DNA of 64,000 nt from Trichobilharzia szidati (GCA_944472155.2 OX235273.1:105856582-105920581); one strand, 5' to 3'; positions 9,664-22,104 are shown, counted from the stretch's first letter. Notes: generated by a model not told the origin, from the sequence alone. A program made the numbers and translations.

Positions 9664-10864
9664 GTGAATTGGCAGCACGCAACGTTGTTGAGAATACATT
9701 TTTTCTTTGGAACAATGCAAACCAGATCAGGGAAGCTAATTTTGGAGCAGCAGTCGGAGAGTCGGCAAGTCCCCGTTTGCATAAATGATCATGTTGATAA
9801 CCTTTCGTGCCCCGGCTCTCATGTCAGTAGTTCGAAACCATCATTATCGCGAGTAACTAGTGCTAAGTCGTCGCTACTAATGGCACAGCTAAAGGAGAAA
9901 CAACTTCGACAGGAGTTAGAGTTAAAGGAAAAATTGCTAAAGGCTAGACATGATGTCGAAATGGCCGAGCTGCTTGTGAAGTTAGCCGTGGACGACAAAC
10001 GGAACATTGGAAATACTAAAAGAGACACTGTCAATTACGCTCGAATCAGCGAAGAGAGTATCAAAGACGACATCAGAAGGCCATATGAAGCTGAGTTTAG
10101 GGATACTGAAGAAAACGAACACTCATTTTCTATCGAAGATCCTAAGGCAATCGAGTTGGTTACTCATAGCACCGTCTTAGAAAAGGGGCGTTACATCATT
10201 TCCTTGCCATGGAAAGATCCAGCAAAAGGTAACGGACAATAATTATGTGGTTGCCATAAATCGGCTACTCAGTCTGAAATGGAGGTTATCGCGTGACAAG
10301 AACCTTTCAGCACGATATGTGGATGGTATAAATATGATGTTAAAAAATGGTTATGCCCTTCCGGTACCCCTAGAACAGCTAGCAGCCAACTATCGCCCGA
10401 GGTGGTATCTTCCACATCATCCCATAAAGAAACCGAAAAAGCCAGATAAACTGAGAATAGTTCTAGATTGCGCAGCAACCTTTAGAGGCTATTCTTTGAA
10501 CGATAAGCTATATGAAGGACCTGATACGATTACCGAGCTTGTTGGTGTTCTGTTGCGCTTTCGGGAAAAGCCTATTGCTGTAGTCGCGGACATAGCTGAT
10601 ATGTTTATGCAAGTGAAAGTGCCACTAGACGATCGACGAGCATTACTATTTCTGTGGTGGAAAAATGGTTTTCTAGACGAAGAGCCGCAGGAGTTTCAGA
10701 TAACAGCGCATCCGTTTGGGGCAACTTCATCACCCTTCTGTGTGAACTTCGCGTTGAGAAAGGCAGTAGAGGGCTTTGGTTGCTTATATCCGGAAACAGT
10801 AAGAGAGCTGGGCACGAGGGTTATACGGTGTAACATGATTCATAAAATCCTAGTCGGATTTTGA
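9664..10864 (+). pseudogene. gag-RT fusion frame, unit 1 (split by +1 A)
   Basis: Two frames, 9664-10242 and 10247-10864, hold what is one 399-codon frame in units 3, 4, 5 and 7. The break is an extra A at GCAAAAGG (about 10,226). The first frame has the gag-like coiled coil; the second begins inside RT before LPHHP. The LPHHP block reads HPIKK here, as in unit 3 (HPVKK elsewhere). A 76-codon frame at 9558-9788 overlaps in another phase and is not considered coding. Confidence 0.75.
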
Positions 10865-10871
10865 GGGCCGG

Positions 10872-11422
10872 TGTAAGATGAATTCCATTCCCATCCTTAA
10901 ATCAAGTCAACCTGTCCCGGATCAGCCAAGCATTGTTGCAACACAATTATCCATGCCCAACGTGTCTATCTCACCTTGTTTAATTAACTGTGTATGTGTG
11001 TTTTTACTTCTATCCTTTTAGTCAGACAGTTGAACTCATGACCCAATCAGAGTATTTTGTGAACTGTTATTTTGCTGACCCATGTCTTATTTGTACTATT
11101 ATGTTGAGCTTATCTTATTTATTGATTGGTTAAGTAGCCAATTAAATTTTATCTTTGTGCCTATGCTTTGTTTATCTCTTACTTGGGTTCATTCTTCTAC
11201 TGACTGCTTATCTGAACGGTCGTGTCTGATCCGGCTAGTTCGTAATTTTGGCTTTAACGTTATTCCGCTCTGATAGCGGTTCCTTGCTTTCTGTTAAGCA
11301 TTGTGTATTGTACTCTTGAAACCGTTAAGTACCGTAGAAACAGTGACCGGCTTCTTGTTTGTTCTGGACCGGGATAGCCTTTATCTACGCGTGACTTAAT
11401 TTCAAGCGATATTGCGCTTACA
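10872..11422 (+). repeat. LTR 2
   Basis: 551 bp, no difference from LTR 1 noticed by eye. It acts as 3' LTR of unit 1 and 5' LTR of unit 2. Confidence 0.9.
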
Positions 11423-11476
11423 GTACTTAACGTATAGAGTTAAAGTTTGCCGGATCAGCCCTTGACAGAAAAGACC

Positions 11477-11619
11477 GTACTGAACTGGTCAGTACTGAAC
11501 GCCTTGACGGAATAGACCGTACTGAACTGGTCAGTACTTGACGTCAAATAGAATAGACCGCGCTGAACTGGTCAGTACTCAACGTCAATTAGAAAATCCC
11601 GTACTGAACTGGTCAGTAC
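11477..11619 (+). repeat. Hairpin minisatellite, unit 2 (4 copies, shortest)
   Basis: Only four hairpins remain. Relative to unit 1, 155 bp are missing, equal to one 111-bp and one 44-bp module, which suggests loss by slippage or unequal pairing between modules. Confidence 0.9.
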
Positions 11620-11643
11620 TGAACGTTCATTCAGAAGAAACTG

Positions 11644-12844
11644 GTGAATTGGCAGCACGCAACGTTGTTGAGAATACATTTTTTCTTTGGAACAATGCAA
11701 ACCAGATCAGGGAAGCTAATTTTGGAGCAGCAGTCGGAGAGTCGGCAAGTCCCCGTTTGCATAAATGATCATGTTGATAACCTTTCGTGCCCCGGCTCTC
11801 ATGTCAGTAGTTCGAAACCATCATTATCGCGAGTAACTAGTGCTAAGTCGTCGCTACTAATGGCACAGCTAAAGGAGAAACAACTTCGACAGGAGTTAGA
11901 GTTAAAGGAAAAATTGCTAAAGGCTAGACATGATGTCGAAATGGCCGAGCTGCTTGTGAAGTTAGCCGTGGACGACAAACGGAACATTGGAAATACTAAA
12001 AGAGACACTGTCAATTACGCTCGAATCAGCGAAGAGAGTATCAAAGACGACATCAGAAGGCCATATGAAGCTGAGTTTAGGGATACTGAAGAAAACGAAC
12101 ACTCATTTTCTATCGAAGATCCTAAGGCAATCGAGTTGGTTACTCATAGCACCGTCTTAGAAAAGGGGCGTTACATCATTTCCTTGCCATGGAAAGATCC
12201 AGCAAAAGGTAACGGACAATAATTATGTGGTTGCCATAAATCGGCTACTCAGTCTGAAATGGAGGTTATCGCGTGACAAGAACCTTTCAGCACGATATGT
12301 GGATGGTATAAATATGATGTTAAAAAATGGTTATGCCCTTCCGGTACCCCTAGAACAGCTAGCAGCCAACTATCGCCCGAGGTGGTATCTTCCACATCAT
12401 CCCGTAAAGAAACCGAAAAAGCCAGATAAACTGAGAATAGTTCTAGATTGCGCAGCAACCTTTAGAGGCTATTCTTTGAACGATAAGCTATATGAAGGAC
12501 CTGATACGATTACCGAGCTTGTTGGTGTTCTGTTGCGCTTTCGGGAAAAGCCTATTGCTGTAGTCGCGGACATAGCTGATATGTTTATGCAAGTGAAAGT
12601 GCCACTAGACGATCGACGAGCATTACTATTTCTGTGGTGGAAAAATGGTTTTCTAGACGAAGAGCCGCAGGAGTTTCAGATAACAGCGCATCCGTTTGGG
12701 GCAACTTCATCACCCTTCTGTGTGAACTTCGCGTTGAGAAAGGCAGTAGAGGGCTTTGGTTGCTTATATCCGGAAACAGTAAGAGAGCTGGGCACGAGGG
12801 TTATACGGTGTAACATGATTCATAAAATCCTAGTCGGATTTTGA
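11644..12844 (+). pseudogene. gag-RT fusion frame, unit 2 (split by +1 A)
   Basis: Frames 11644-12222 and 12227-12844, separated by the same extra A as in unit 1, but with HPVKK in the LPHHP block. That combination of markers differs from unit 1 and shows that the markers assort independently between units. Confidence 0.75.
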
Positions 12845-12851
12845 GGGCCGG

Positions 12852-13402
12852 TGTAAGATGAATTCCATTCCCATCCTTAAATCAAGTCAACCTGTCCCGG
12901 ATCAGCCAAGCATTGTTGCAACACAATTATCCATGCCCAACGTGTCTATCTCACCTTGTTTAATTAACTGTGTATGTGTGTTTTTACTTCTATCCTTTTA
13001 GTCAGACAGTTGAACTCATGACCCAATCAGAGTATTTTGTGAACTGTTATTTTGCTGACCCATGTCTTATTTGTACTATTATGTTGAGCTTATCTTATTT
13101 ATTGATTGGTTAAGTAGCCAATTAAATTTTATCTTTGTGCCTATGCTTTGTTTATCTCTTACTTGGGTTCATTCTTCTACTGACTGCTTATCTGAACGGT
13201 CGTGTCTGATCCGGCTAGTTCGTAATTTTGGCTTTAACGTTATTCCGCTCTGATAGCGGTTCCTTGCTTTCTGTTAAGCATTGTGTATTGTACTCTTGAA
13301 ACCGTTAAGTACCGTAGAAACAGTGACCGGCTTCTTGTTTGTTCTGGACCGGGATAGCCTTTATCTACGCGTGACTTAATTTCAAGCGATATTGCGCTTA
13401 CA
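12852..13402 (+). repeat. LTR 3
   Basis: 551 bp with the same ends as LTR 1; no difference noticed. Confidence 0.9.
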
Positions 13403-13456
13403 GTACTTAACGTATAGAGTTAAAGTTTGCCGGATCAGCCCTTGACAGAAAAGACC

Positions 13457-13754
13457 GTACTGAACTGGTCAGTACTGAACGCCTTGACGGAATAGACCGT
13501 ACTGAACTGGTCAGTACTTAACGCTCAAGGCCGGAATAGACCGTACTGAACTGGTCAGTACTTAACGTATAGAGTTAAAGTTTCCCGGATCAGCCCTTGA
13601 CGGAAGAGGCCGTACTGAACTGGTCAGTACTGAACGCCTTGACGGAATAGACCGTACTGAACTGGTCAGTACTTGACGTCAAATAGAATAGACCGCGCTG
13701 AACTGGTCAGTACTCAACGTCAATTAGAAAATCCCGTACTGAACTGGTCAGTAC
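13457..13754 (+). repeat. Hairpin minisatellite, unit 3 (7 copies)
   Basis: Same module order as unit 1. Confidence 0.9.
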
Positions 13755-13778
13755 TGAACGTTCATTCAGAAGAAACTG

Positions 13779-14978
13779 GTGAATTGGCAGCACGCAACGT
13801 TGTTGAGAATACATTTTTTCTTTGGAACAATGCAAACCAGATCAGAGAAGCTAATTTTGGAGCAGCAGTCGGAGAGTCGGCAAGTCCCCGTTTGCATAAA
13901 TGATCATGTTGATAACCTTTCGTGCCCCGGCTCTCATGTCAGTAGTTCGAAACCATCATTATCGCGAGTAACTAGTGCTAAGTCGTCGCTACTAATGGCA
14001 CAGCTAAAGGAGAAACAACTTCGACAGGAGTTAGAGTTAAAGGAAAAATTGCTAAAGGCTAGACATGATGTCGAAATGGCCGAGCTGCTTGTGAAGTTAG
14101 CCGTGGACGACAAACGGAACATTGGAAATACTAAAAGAGACACTGTCAATTACGCTCGAATCAGCGAAGAGAGTATCAAAGACGACATCAGAAGGCCATA
14201 TGAAGCTGAGTTTAGGGATACTGAAGAAAACGAACGCTCATTTTCTATCGAAGATCCTAAGGCAATCGAGTTGGTTACTCATAGCACCGTCTTAGAAAAG
14301 GGGCGTTACATCATTTCCTTGCCATGGAAAGATCCAGCAAAGGTAACGGACAATAATTATGTGGTTGCCATAAATCGGCTACTCAGTCTGAAATGGAGGT
14401 TATCGCGTGACAAGAACCTTTCAGCACGATATGTGGATGGTATAAATATGATGTTAAAAAATGGTTATGCCCTTCCGGTACCCCTAGAACAGCTAGCAGC
14501 CAACTATCGCCCGAGGTGGTATCTTCCACATCATCCCATAAAGAAACCGAAAAAGCCAGATAAACTGAGAATAGTTCTAGATTGCGCAGCAACCTTTAGA
14601 GGCTATTCTTTGAACGATAAGCTATATGAAGGACCTGATACGATTACCGAGCTTGTTGGTGTTCTGTTGCGCTTTCGGGAAAAGCCTATTGCTGTAGTCG
14701 CGGACATAGCTGATATGTTTATGCAAGTGAAAGTGCCACTAGACGATCGACGAGCATTACTATTTCTGTGGTGGAAAAATGGTTTTCTAGACGAAGAGCC
14801 GCAGGAGTTTCAGATAACAGCGCATCCGTTTGGGGCAACTTCATCACCCTTCTGTGTGAACTTCGCGTTGAGAAAGGCAGTAGAGGGCTTTGGTTGCTTA
14901 TATCCGGAAACAGTAAGAGAGCTGGGCACGAGGGTTATACGGTGTAACATGATTCATAAAATCCTAGTCGGATTTTGA
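13779..14978 (+). CDS. BEL/Pao gag-RT fusion protein, 399 codons, open (unit 3)
   Basis: A gag-like N-terminus (charged coiled coil, residues about 73-115) joins in frame to the N-terminal half of a BEL/Pao reverse transcriptase. Visible RT parts are GRYIISLPWKD (175-185), WYLPHHP (247-253), KLRIVLDCAA (262-271), motif A VVADIADMFMQV (306-317) with Asp309, and motif B FGATSSPF (351-358). The YVDD motif C, connection, RNase H and integrase are absent, so polymerase activity is not expected. Met18 (MQTRS, at 13,830) is the more likely start than Met1. This unit alone reads ERS, not EHS, near residue 152. Confidence 0.8.
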   Translation: MNWQHATLLRIHFFFGTMQTRSEKLILEQQSESRQVPVCINDHVDNLSCPGSHVSSSKPSLSRVTSAKSSLLMAQLKEKQLRQELELKEKLLKARHDVEMAELLVKLAVDDKRNIGNTKRDTVNYARISEESIKDDIRRPYEAEFRDTEENERSFSIEDPKAIELVTHSTVLEKGRYIISLPWKDPAKVTDNNYVVAINRLLSLKWRLSRDKNLSARYVDGINMMLKNGYALPVPLEQLAANYRPRWYLPHHPIKKPKKPDKLRIVLDCAATFRGYSLNDKLYEGPDTITELVGVLLRFREKPIAVVADIADMFMQVKVPLDDRRALLFLWWKNGFLDEEPQEFQITAHPFGATSSPFCVNFALRKAVEGFGCLYPETVRELGTRVIRCNMIHKILVGF

Positions 14979-14985
14979 GGGCCGG

Positions 14986-15536
14986 TGTAAGATGAATTCC
15001 ATTCCCATCCTTAAATCAAGTCAACCTGTCCCGGATCAGCCAAGCATTGTTGCAACACAATTATCCATGCCCAACGTGTCTATCTCACCTTGTTTAATTA
15101 ACTGTGTATGTGTGTTTTTACTTCTATCCTTTTAGTCAGACAGTTGAACTCATGACCCAATCAGAGTATTTTGTGAACTGTTATTTTGCTGACCCATGTC
15201 TTATTTGTACTATTATGTTGAGCTTATCTTATTTATTGATTGGTTAAGTAGCCAATTAAATTTTATCTTTGTGCCTATGCTTTGTTTATCTCTTACTTGG
15301 GTTCATTCTTCTACTGACTGCTTATCTGAACGGTCGTGTCTGATCCGGCTAGTTCGTAATTTTGGCTTTAACGTTATTCCGCTCTGATAGCGGTTCCTTG
15401 CTTTCTGTTAAGCATTGTGTATTGTACTCTTGAAACCGTTAAGTACCGTAGAAACAGTGACCGGCTTCTTGTTCGTTCTGGACCGGGATAGCCTTTATCT
15501 ACGCGTGACTTAATTTCAAGCGATATTGCGCTTACA
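14986..15536 (+). repeat. LTR 4
   Basis: 551 bp; one substitution noticed (C at 15,474, where the others have T). Confidence 0.9.
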
Positions 15537-15590
15537 GTACTTAACGTATAGAGTTAAAGTTTGCCGGATCAGCCCTTGACAGAAAAGACC

Positions 15591-15999
15591 GTACTGAACT
15601 GGTCAGTACTGAACGCCTTGACGGAATAGACCGTACTGAACTGGTCAGTACTTAACGTATAGAGTTAAAGTTTCCCGGATCAGCCCTTGACGGAAGAGGC
15701 CGTACTGAACTGGTCAGTACTGAACGCCTTGACGGAATAGACCGTACTGAACTGGTCAGTACTTAACGCTCAAGGCCGGAATAGACCGTACTGAACTGGT
15801 CAGTACTTAACGTATAGAGTTAAAGTTTCCCGGATCAGCCCTTGACGGAAGAGGCCGTACTGAACTGGTCAGTACTGAACGCCTTGACGGAATAGACCGT
15901 ACTGAACTGGTCAGTACTTGACGTCAAATAGAATAGACCGCGCTGAACTGGTCAGTACTCAACGTCAATTAGAAAATCCCGTACTGAACTGGTCAGTAC
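15591..15999 (+). repeat. Hairpin minisatellite, unit 4 (9 copies, longest)
   Basis: Nine hairpins; one extra 111-bp module (CTTAACGTATAGAGTTAAAG spacer followed by the GGCC-preceded hairpin) compared with unit 1. Confidence 0.9.
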
Positions 16000-16023
16000 T
16001 GAACGTTCATTCAGAAGAAACTG

Positions 16024-17223
16024 GTGAATTGGCAGCACGCAACGTTGTTGAGAATACATTTTTTCTTTGGAACAATGCAAACCAGATCAGGGAAGCTAAT
16101 TTTGGAGCAGCAGTCGGAGAGTCGGCAAGTCCCCGTTTGCATAAATGATCATGTTGATAACCTTTCGTGCCCCGGCTCTCATGTCAGTAGTTCGAAACCA
16201 TCATTATCGCGAGTAACTAGTGCTAAGTCGTCGCTACTAATGGCACAGCTAAAGGAGAAACAACTTCGACAGGAGTTAGAGTTAAAGGAAAAATTGCTAA
16301 AGGCTAGACATGATGTCGAAATGGCCGAGCTGCTTGTGAAGTTAGCCGTGGACGACAAACGGAACATTGGAAATACTAAAAGAGACACTGTCAATTACGC
16401 TCGAATCAGCGAAGAGAGTATCAAAGACGACATCAGAAGGCCATATGAAGCTGAGTTTAGGGATACTGAAGAAAACGAACACTCATTTTCTATCGAAGAT
16501 CCTAAGGCAATCGAGTTGGTTACTCATAGCACCGTCTTAGAAAAGGGGCGTTACATCATTTCCTTGCCATGGAAAGATCCAGCAAAGGTAACGGACAATA
16601 ATTATGTGGTTGCCATAAATCGGCTACTCAGTCTGAAATGGAGGTTATCGCGTGACAAGAACCTTTCAGCACGATATGTGGATGGTATAAATATGATGTT
16701 AAAAAATGGTTATGCCCTTCCGGTACCCCTAGAACAGCTAGCAGCCAACTATCGCCCGAGGTGGTATCTTCCACATCATCCCGTAAAGAAACCGAAAAAG
16801 CCAGATAAACTGAGAATAGTTCTAGATTGCGCAGCAACCTTTAGAGGCTATTCTTTGAACGATAAGCTATATGAAGGACCTGATACGATTACCGAGCTTG
16901 TTGGTGTTCTGTTGCGCTTTCGGGAAAAGCCTATTGCTGTAGTCGCGGACATAGCTGATATGTTTATGCAAGTGAAAGTGCCACTAGACGATCGACGAGC
17001 ATTACTATTTCTGTGGTGGAAAAATGGTTTTCTAGACGAAGAGCCGCAGGAGTTTCAGATAACAGCGCATCCGTTTGGGGCAACTTCATCACCCTTCTGT
17101 GTGAACTTCGCGTTGAGAAAGGCAGTAGAGGGCTTTGGTTGCTTATATCCGGAAACAGTAAGAGAGCTGGGCACGAGGGTTATACGGTGTAACATGATTC
17201 ATAAAATCCTAGTCGGATTTTGA
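16024..17223 (+). CDS. BEL/Pao gag-RT fusion protein, 399 codons, open (unit 4)
   Basis: Same domain order as unit 3, with HPVKK in the LPHHP block and EHS near residue 152. It lies downstream of the longest hairpin leader. After the RT motif B region the frame runs through VRELGTRVIRC, which may be the remnant of the original 3' end of pol, and stops with TGA 8 bp before the next LTR. There is no evidence that the protein is made. Confidence 0.8.
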   Translation: MNWQHATLLRIHFFFGTMQTRSGKLILEQQSESRQVPVCINDHVDNLSCPGSHVSSSKPSLSRVTSAKSSLLMAQLKEKQLRQELELKEKLLKARHDVEMAELLVKLAVDDKRNIGNTKRDTVNYARISEESIKDDIRRPYEAEFRDTEENEHSFSIEDPKAIELVTHSTVLEKGRYIISLPWKDPAKVTDNNYVVAINRLLSLKWRLSRDKNLSARYVDGINMMLKNGYALPVPLEQLAANYRPRWYLPHHPVKKPKKPDKLRIVLDCAATFRGYSLNDKLYEGPDTITELVGVLLRFREKPIAVVADIADMFMQVKVPLDDRRALLFLWWKNGFLDEEPQEFQITAHPFGATSSPFCVNFALRKAVEGFGCLYPETVRELGTRVIRCNMIHKILVGF

Positions 17224-17230
17224 GGGCCGG

Positions 17231-17781
17231 TGTAAGATGAATTCCATTCCCATCCTTAAATCAAGTCAACCTGTCCCGGATCAGCCAAGCATTGTTGCAA
17301 CACAATTATCCATGCCCAACGTGTCTATCTCACCTTGTTTAATTAACTGTGTATGTGTGTTTTTACTTCTATCCTTTTAGTCAGACAGTTGAACTCATGA
17401 CCCAATCAGAGTATTTTGTGAACTGTTATTTTGCTGACCCATGTCTTATTTGTACTATTATGTTGAGCTTATCTTATTTATTGATTGGTTAAGTAGCCAA
17501 TTAAATTTTATCTTTGTGCCTATGCTTTGTTTATCTCTTACTTGGGTTCATTCTTCTACTGACTGCTTATCTGAACGGTCGTGTCTGATCCGGCTAGTTC
17601 GTAATTTTGGCTTTAACGTTATTCCGCTCTGATAGCGGTTCCTTGCTTTCTGTTAAGCATTGTGTATTGTACTCTTGAAACCGTTAAGTACCGTAGAAAC
17701 AGTGACCGGCTTCTTGTTTGTTCTGGACCGGGATAGCCTTTATCTACGCGTGACTTAATTTCAAGCGATATTGCGCTTACA
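17231..17781 (+). repeat. LTR 5
   Basis: 551 bp with TGTAAG/CTTACA ends; no difference from LTR 1 noticed. Confidence 0.9.
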
Positions 17782-17835
17782 GTACTTAACGTATAGAGTT
17801 AAAGTTTGCCGGATCAGCCCTTGACAGAAAAGACC

Positions 17836-18133
17836 GTACTGAACTGGTCAGTACTGAACGCCTTGACGGAATAGACCGTACTGAACTGGTCAGTACTTAA
17901 CGCTCAAGGCCGGAATAGACCGTACTGAACTGGTCAGTACTTAACGTATAGAGTTAAAGTTTCCCGGATCAGCCCTTGACGGAAGAGGCCGTACTGAACT
18001 GGTCAGTACTGAACGCCTTGACGGAATAGACCGTACTGAACTGGTCAGTACTTGACGTCAAATAGAATAGACCGCGCTGAACTGGTCAGTACTCAACGTC
18101 AATTAGAAAATCCCGTACTGAACTGGTCAGTAC
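17836..18133 (+). repeat. Hairpin minisatellite, unit 5 (7 copies)
   Basis: Module order as in units 1 and 3. Confidence 0.9.
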
Positions 18134-18157
18134 TGAACGTTCATTCAGAAGAAACTG

Positions 18158-19357
18158 GTGAATTGGCAGCACGCAACGTTGTTGAGAATACATTTTTTCT
18201 TTGGAACAATGCAAACCAGATCAGAGAAGCTAATTTTGGAGCAGCAGTCGGAGAGTCGGCAAGTCCCCGTTTGCATAAATGATCATGTTGATAACCTTTC
18301 GTGCCCCGGCTCTCATGTCAGTAGTTCGAAACCATCATTATCGCGAGTAACTAGTGCTAAGTCGTCGCTACTAATGGCACAGCTAAAGGAGAAACAACTT
18401 CGACAGGAGTTAGAGTTAAAGGAAAAATTGCTAAAGGCTAGACATGATGTCGAAATGGCCGAGCTGCTTGTGAAGTTAGCCGTGGACGACAAACGGAACA
18501 TTGGAAATACTAAAAGAGACACTGTCAATTACGCTCGAATCAGCGAAGAGAGTATCAAAGACGACATCAGAAGGCCATATGAAGCTGAGTTTAGGGATAC
18601 TGAAGAAAACGAACACTCATTTTCTATCGAAGATCCTAAGGCAATCGAGTTGGTTACTCATAGCACCGTCTTAGAAAAGGGGCGTTACATCATTTCCTTG
18701 CCATGGAAAGATCCAGCAAAGGTAACGGACAATAATTATGTGGTTGCCATAAATCGGCTACTCAGTCTGAAATGGAGGTTATCGCGTGACAAGAACCTTT
18801 CAGCACGATATGTGGATGGTATAAATATGATGTTAAAAAATGGTTATGCCCTTCCGGTACCCCTAGAACAGCTAGCAGCCAACTATCGCCCGAGGTGGTA
18901 TCTTCCACATCATCCCGTAAAGAAACCGAAAAAGCCAGATAAACTGAGAATAGTTCTAGATTGCGCAGCAACCTTTAGAGGCTATTCTTTGAACGATAAG
19001 CTATATGAAGGACCTGATACGATTACCGAGCTTGTTGGTGTTCTGTTGCGCTTTCGGGAAAAGCCTATTGCTGTAGTCGCGGACATAGCTGATATGTTTA
19101 TGCAAGTGAAAGTGCCACTAGACGATCGACGAGCATTACTATTTCTGTGGTGGAAAAATGGTTTTCTAGACGAAGAGCCGCAGGAGTTTCAGATAACAGC
19201 GCATCCGTTTGGGGCAACTTCATCACCCTTCTGTGTGAACTTCGCGTTGAGAAAGGCAGTAGAGGGCTTTGGTTGCTTATATCCGGAAACAGTAAGAGAG
19301 CTGGGCACGAGGGTTATACGGTGTAACATGATTCATAAAATCCTAGTCGGATTTTGA
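18158..19357 (+). CDS. BEL/Pao gag-RT fusion protein, 399 codons, open (unit 5)
   Basis: Open frame with the same parts as unit 3. It shares RSEKL (not RSGKL) at residues 21-25 only with unit 3, but HPVKK with units 2, 4, 6, 7 and 8, so its two halves have different closest relatives in the array. Confidence 0.8.
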   Translation: MNWQHATLLRIHFFFGTMQTRSEKLILEQQSESRQVPVCINDHVDNLSCPGSHVSSSKPSLSRVTSAKSSLLMAQLKEKQLRQELELKEKLLKARHDVEMAELLVKLAVDDKRNIGNTKRDTVNYARISEESIKDDIRRPYEAEFRDTEENEHSFSIEDPKAIELVTHSTVLEKGRYIISLPWKDPAKVTDNNYVVAINRLLSLKWRLSRDKNLSARYVDGINMMLKNGYALPVPLEQLAANYRPRWYLPHHPVKKPKKPDKLRIVLDCAATFRGYSLNDKLYEGPDTITELVGVLLRFREKPIAVVADIADMFMQVKVPLDDRRALLFLWWKNGFLDEEPQEFQITAHPFGATSSPFCVNFALRKAVEGFGCLYPETVRELGTRVIRCNMIHKILVGF

Positions 19358-19364
19358 GGGCCGG

Positions 19365-19915
19365 TGTAAGATGAATTCCATTCCCATCCTTAAATCAAGT
19401 CAACCTGTCCCGGATCAGCCAAGCATTGTTGCAACACAATTATCCATGCCCAACGTGTCTATCTCACCTTGTTTAATTAACTGTGTATGTGTGTTTTTAC
19501 TTCTATCCTTTTAGTCAGACAGTTGAACTCATGACCCAATCAGAGTATTTTGTGAACTGTTATTTTGCTGACCCATGTCTTATTTGTACTATTATGTTGA
19601 GCTTATCTTATTTATTGATTGGTTAAGTAGCCAATTAAATTTTATCTTTGTGCCTATGCTTTGTTTATCTCTTACTTGGGTTCATTCTTCTACTGACTGC
19701 TTATCTGAACGGTCGTGTCTGATCCGGCTAGTTCGTAATTTTGGCTTTAACGTTATTCCGCTCTGATAGCGGTTCCTTGCTTTCTGTTAAGCATTGTGTA
19801 TTGTACTCTTGAAACCGTTAAGTACCGTAGAAACAGTGACCGGCTTCTTGTTTGTTCTGGACCGGGATAGCCTTTATCTACGCGTGACTTAATTTCAAGC
19901 GATATTGCGCTTACA
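19365..19915 (+). repeat. LTR 6
   Basis: 551 bp; no difference from LTR 1 noticed. Confidence 0.9.
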
Positions 19916-19969
19916 GTACTTAACGTATAGAGTTAAAGTTTGCCGGATCAGCCCTTGACAGAAAAGACC

Positions 19970-20267
19970 GTACTGAACTGGTCAGTACTGAACGCCTTGA
20001 CGGAATAGACCGTACTGAACTGGTCAGTACTTAACGCTCAAGGCCGGAATAGACCGTACTGAACTGGTCAGTACTTAACGTATAGAGTTAAAGTTTCCCG
20101 GATCAGCCCTTGACGGAAGAGGCCGTACTGAACTGGTCAGTACTGAACGCCTTGACGGAATAGACCGTACTGAACTGGTCAGTACTTGACGTCAAATAGA
20201 ATAGACCGCGCTGAACTGGTCAGTACTCAACGTCAATTAGAAAATCCCGTACTGAACTGGTCAGTAC
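19970..20267 (+). repeat. Hairpin minisatellite, unit 6 (7 copies)
   Basis: Module order as in unit 1. Confidence 0.9.
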
Positions 20268-20291
20268 TGAACGTTCATTCAGAAGAAACTG

Positions 20292-21492
20292 GTGAATTGG
20301 CAGCACGCAACGTTGTTGAGAATACATTTTTTCTTTGGAACAATGCAAACCAGATCAGGGAAGCTAATTTTGGAGCAGCAGTCGGAGAGTCGGCAAGTCC
20401 CCGTTTGCATAAATGATCATGTTGATAACCTTTCGTGCCCCGGCTCTCATGTCAGTAGTTCGAAACCATCATTATCGCGAGTAACTAGTGCTAAGTCGTC
20501 GCTACTAATGGCACAGCTAAAGGAGAAACAACTTCGACAGGAGTTAGAGTTAAAGGAAAAATTGCTAAAGGCTAGACATGATGTCGAAATGGCCGAGCTG
20601 CTTGTGAAGTTAGCCGTGGACGACAAACGGAACATTGGAAATACTAAAAGAGACACTGTCAATTACGCTCGAATCAGCGAAGAGAGTATCAAAGACGACA
20701 TCAGAAGGCCATATGAAGCTGAGTTTAGGGATACTGAAGAAAACGAACACTCATTTTCTATCGAAGATCCTAAGGCAATCGAGTTGGTTACTCATAGCAC
20801 CGTCTTAGAAAAGGGGCGTTACATCATTTCCTTGCCATGGAAAGATCCAGCAAAAGGTAACGGACAATAATTATGTGGTTGCCATAAATCGGCTACTCAG
20901 TCTGAAATGGAGGTTATCGCGTGACAAGAACCTTTCAGCACGATATGTGGATGGTATAAATATGATGTTAAAAAATGGTTATGCCCTTCCGGTACCCCTA
21001 GAACAGCTAGCAGCCAACTATCGCCCGAGGTGGTATCTTCCACATCATCCCGTAAAGAAACCGAAAAAGCCAGATAAACTGAGAATAGTTCTAGATTGCG
21101 CAGCAACCTTTAGAGGCTATTCTTTGAACGATAAGCTATATGAAGGACCTGATACGATTACCGAGCTTGTTGGTGTTCTGTTGCGCTTTCGGGAAAAGCC
21201 TATTGCTGTAGTCGCGGACATAGCTGATATGTTTATGCAAGTGAAAGTGCCACTAGACGATCGACGAGCATTACTATTTCTGTGGTGGAAAAATGGTTTT
21301 CTAGACGAAGAGCCGCAGGAGTTTCAGATAACAGCGCATCCGTTTGGGGCAACTTCATCACCCTTCTGTGTGAACTTCGCGTTGAGAAAGGCAGTAGAGG
21401 GCTTTGGTTGCTTATATCCGGAAACAGTAAGAGAGCTGGGCACGAGGGTTATACGGTGTAACATGATTCATAAAATCCTAGTCGGATTTTGA
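20292..21492 (+). pseudogene. gag-RT fusion frame, unit 6 (split by +1 A)
   Basis: Frames 20292-20870 and 20875-21492, with the extra A at the same GCAAAAGG site as units 1, 2 and 8. It is otherwise like unit 4. Confidence 0.75.
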
Positions 21493-21499
21493 GGGCCGG

Positions 21500-22050
21500 T
21501 GTAAGATGAATTCCATTCCCATCCTTAAATCAAGTCAACCTGTCCCGGATCAGCCAAGCATTGTTGCAACACAATTATCCATGCCCAACGTGTCTATCTC
21601 ACCTTGTTTAATTAACTGTGTATGTGTGTTTTTACTTCTATCCTTTTAGTCAGACAGTTGAACTCATGACCCAATCAGAGTATTTTGTGAACTGTTATTT
21701 TGCTGACCCATGTCTTATTTGTACTATTATGTTGAGCTTATCTTATTTATTGATTGGTTAAGTAGCCAATTAAATTTTATCTTTGTGCCTATGCTTTGTT
21801 TATCTCTTACTTGGGTTCATTCTTCTACTGACTGCTTATCTGAACGGTCGTGTCTGATCCGGCTAGTTCGTAATTTTGGCTTTAACGTTATTCCGCTCTG
21901 ATAGCGGTTCCTTGCTTTCTGTTAAGCATTGTGTATTGTACTCTTGAAACCGTTAAGTACCGTAGAAACAGTGACCGGCTTCTTGTTTGTTCTGGACCGG
22001 GATAGCCTTTATCTACGCGTGACTTAATTTCAAGCGATATTGCGCTTACA
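21500..22050 (+). repeat. LTR 7
   Basis: 551 bp; no difference from LTR 1 noticed. Confidence 0.9.
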
Positions 22051-22104
22051 GTACTTAACGTATAGAGTTAAAGTTTGCCGGATCAGCCCTTGACAGAAAA
22101 GACC

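Noticed and set aside
9558..9788. 76-codon frame beginning in the hairpin leader of each BEL unit
   Set aside because: It overlaps the gag-RT frame in another phase, ends soon after it, and starts within the repeat; treated as a chance frame.
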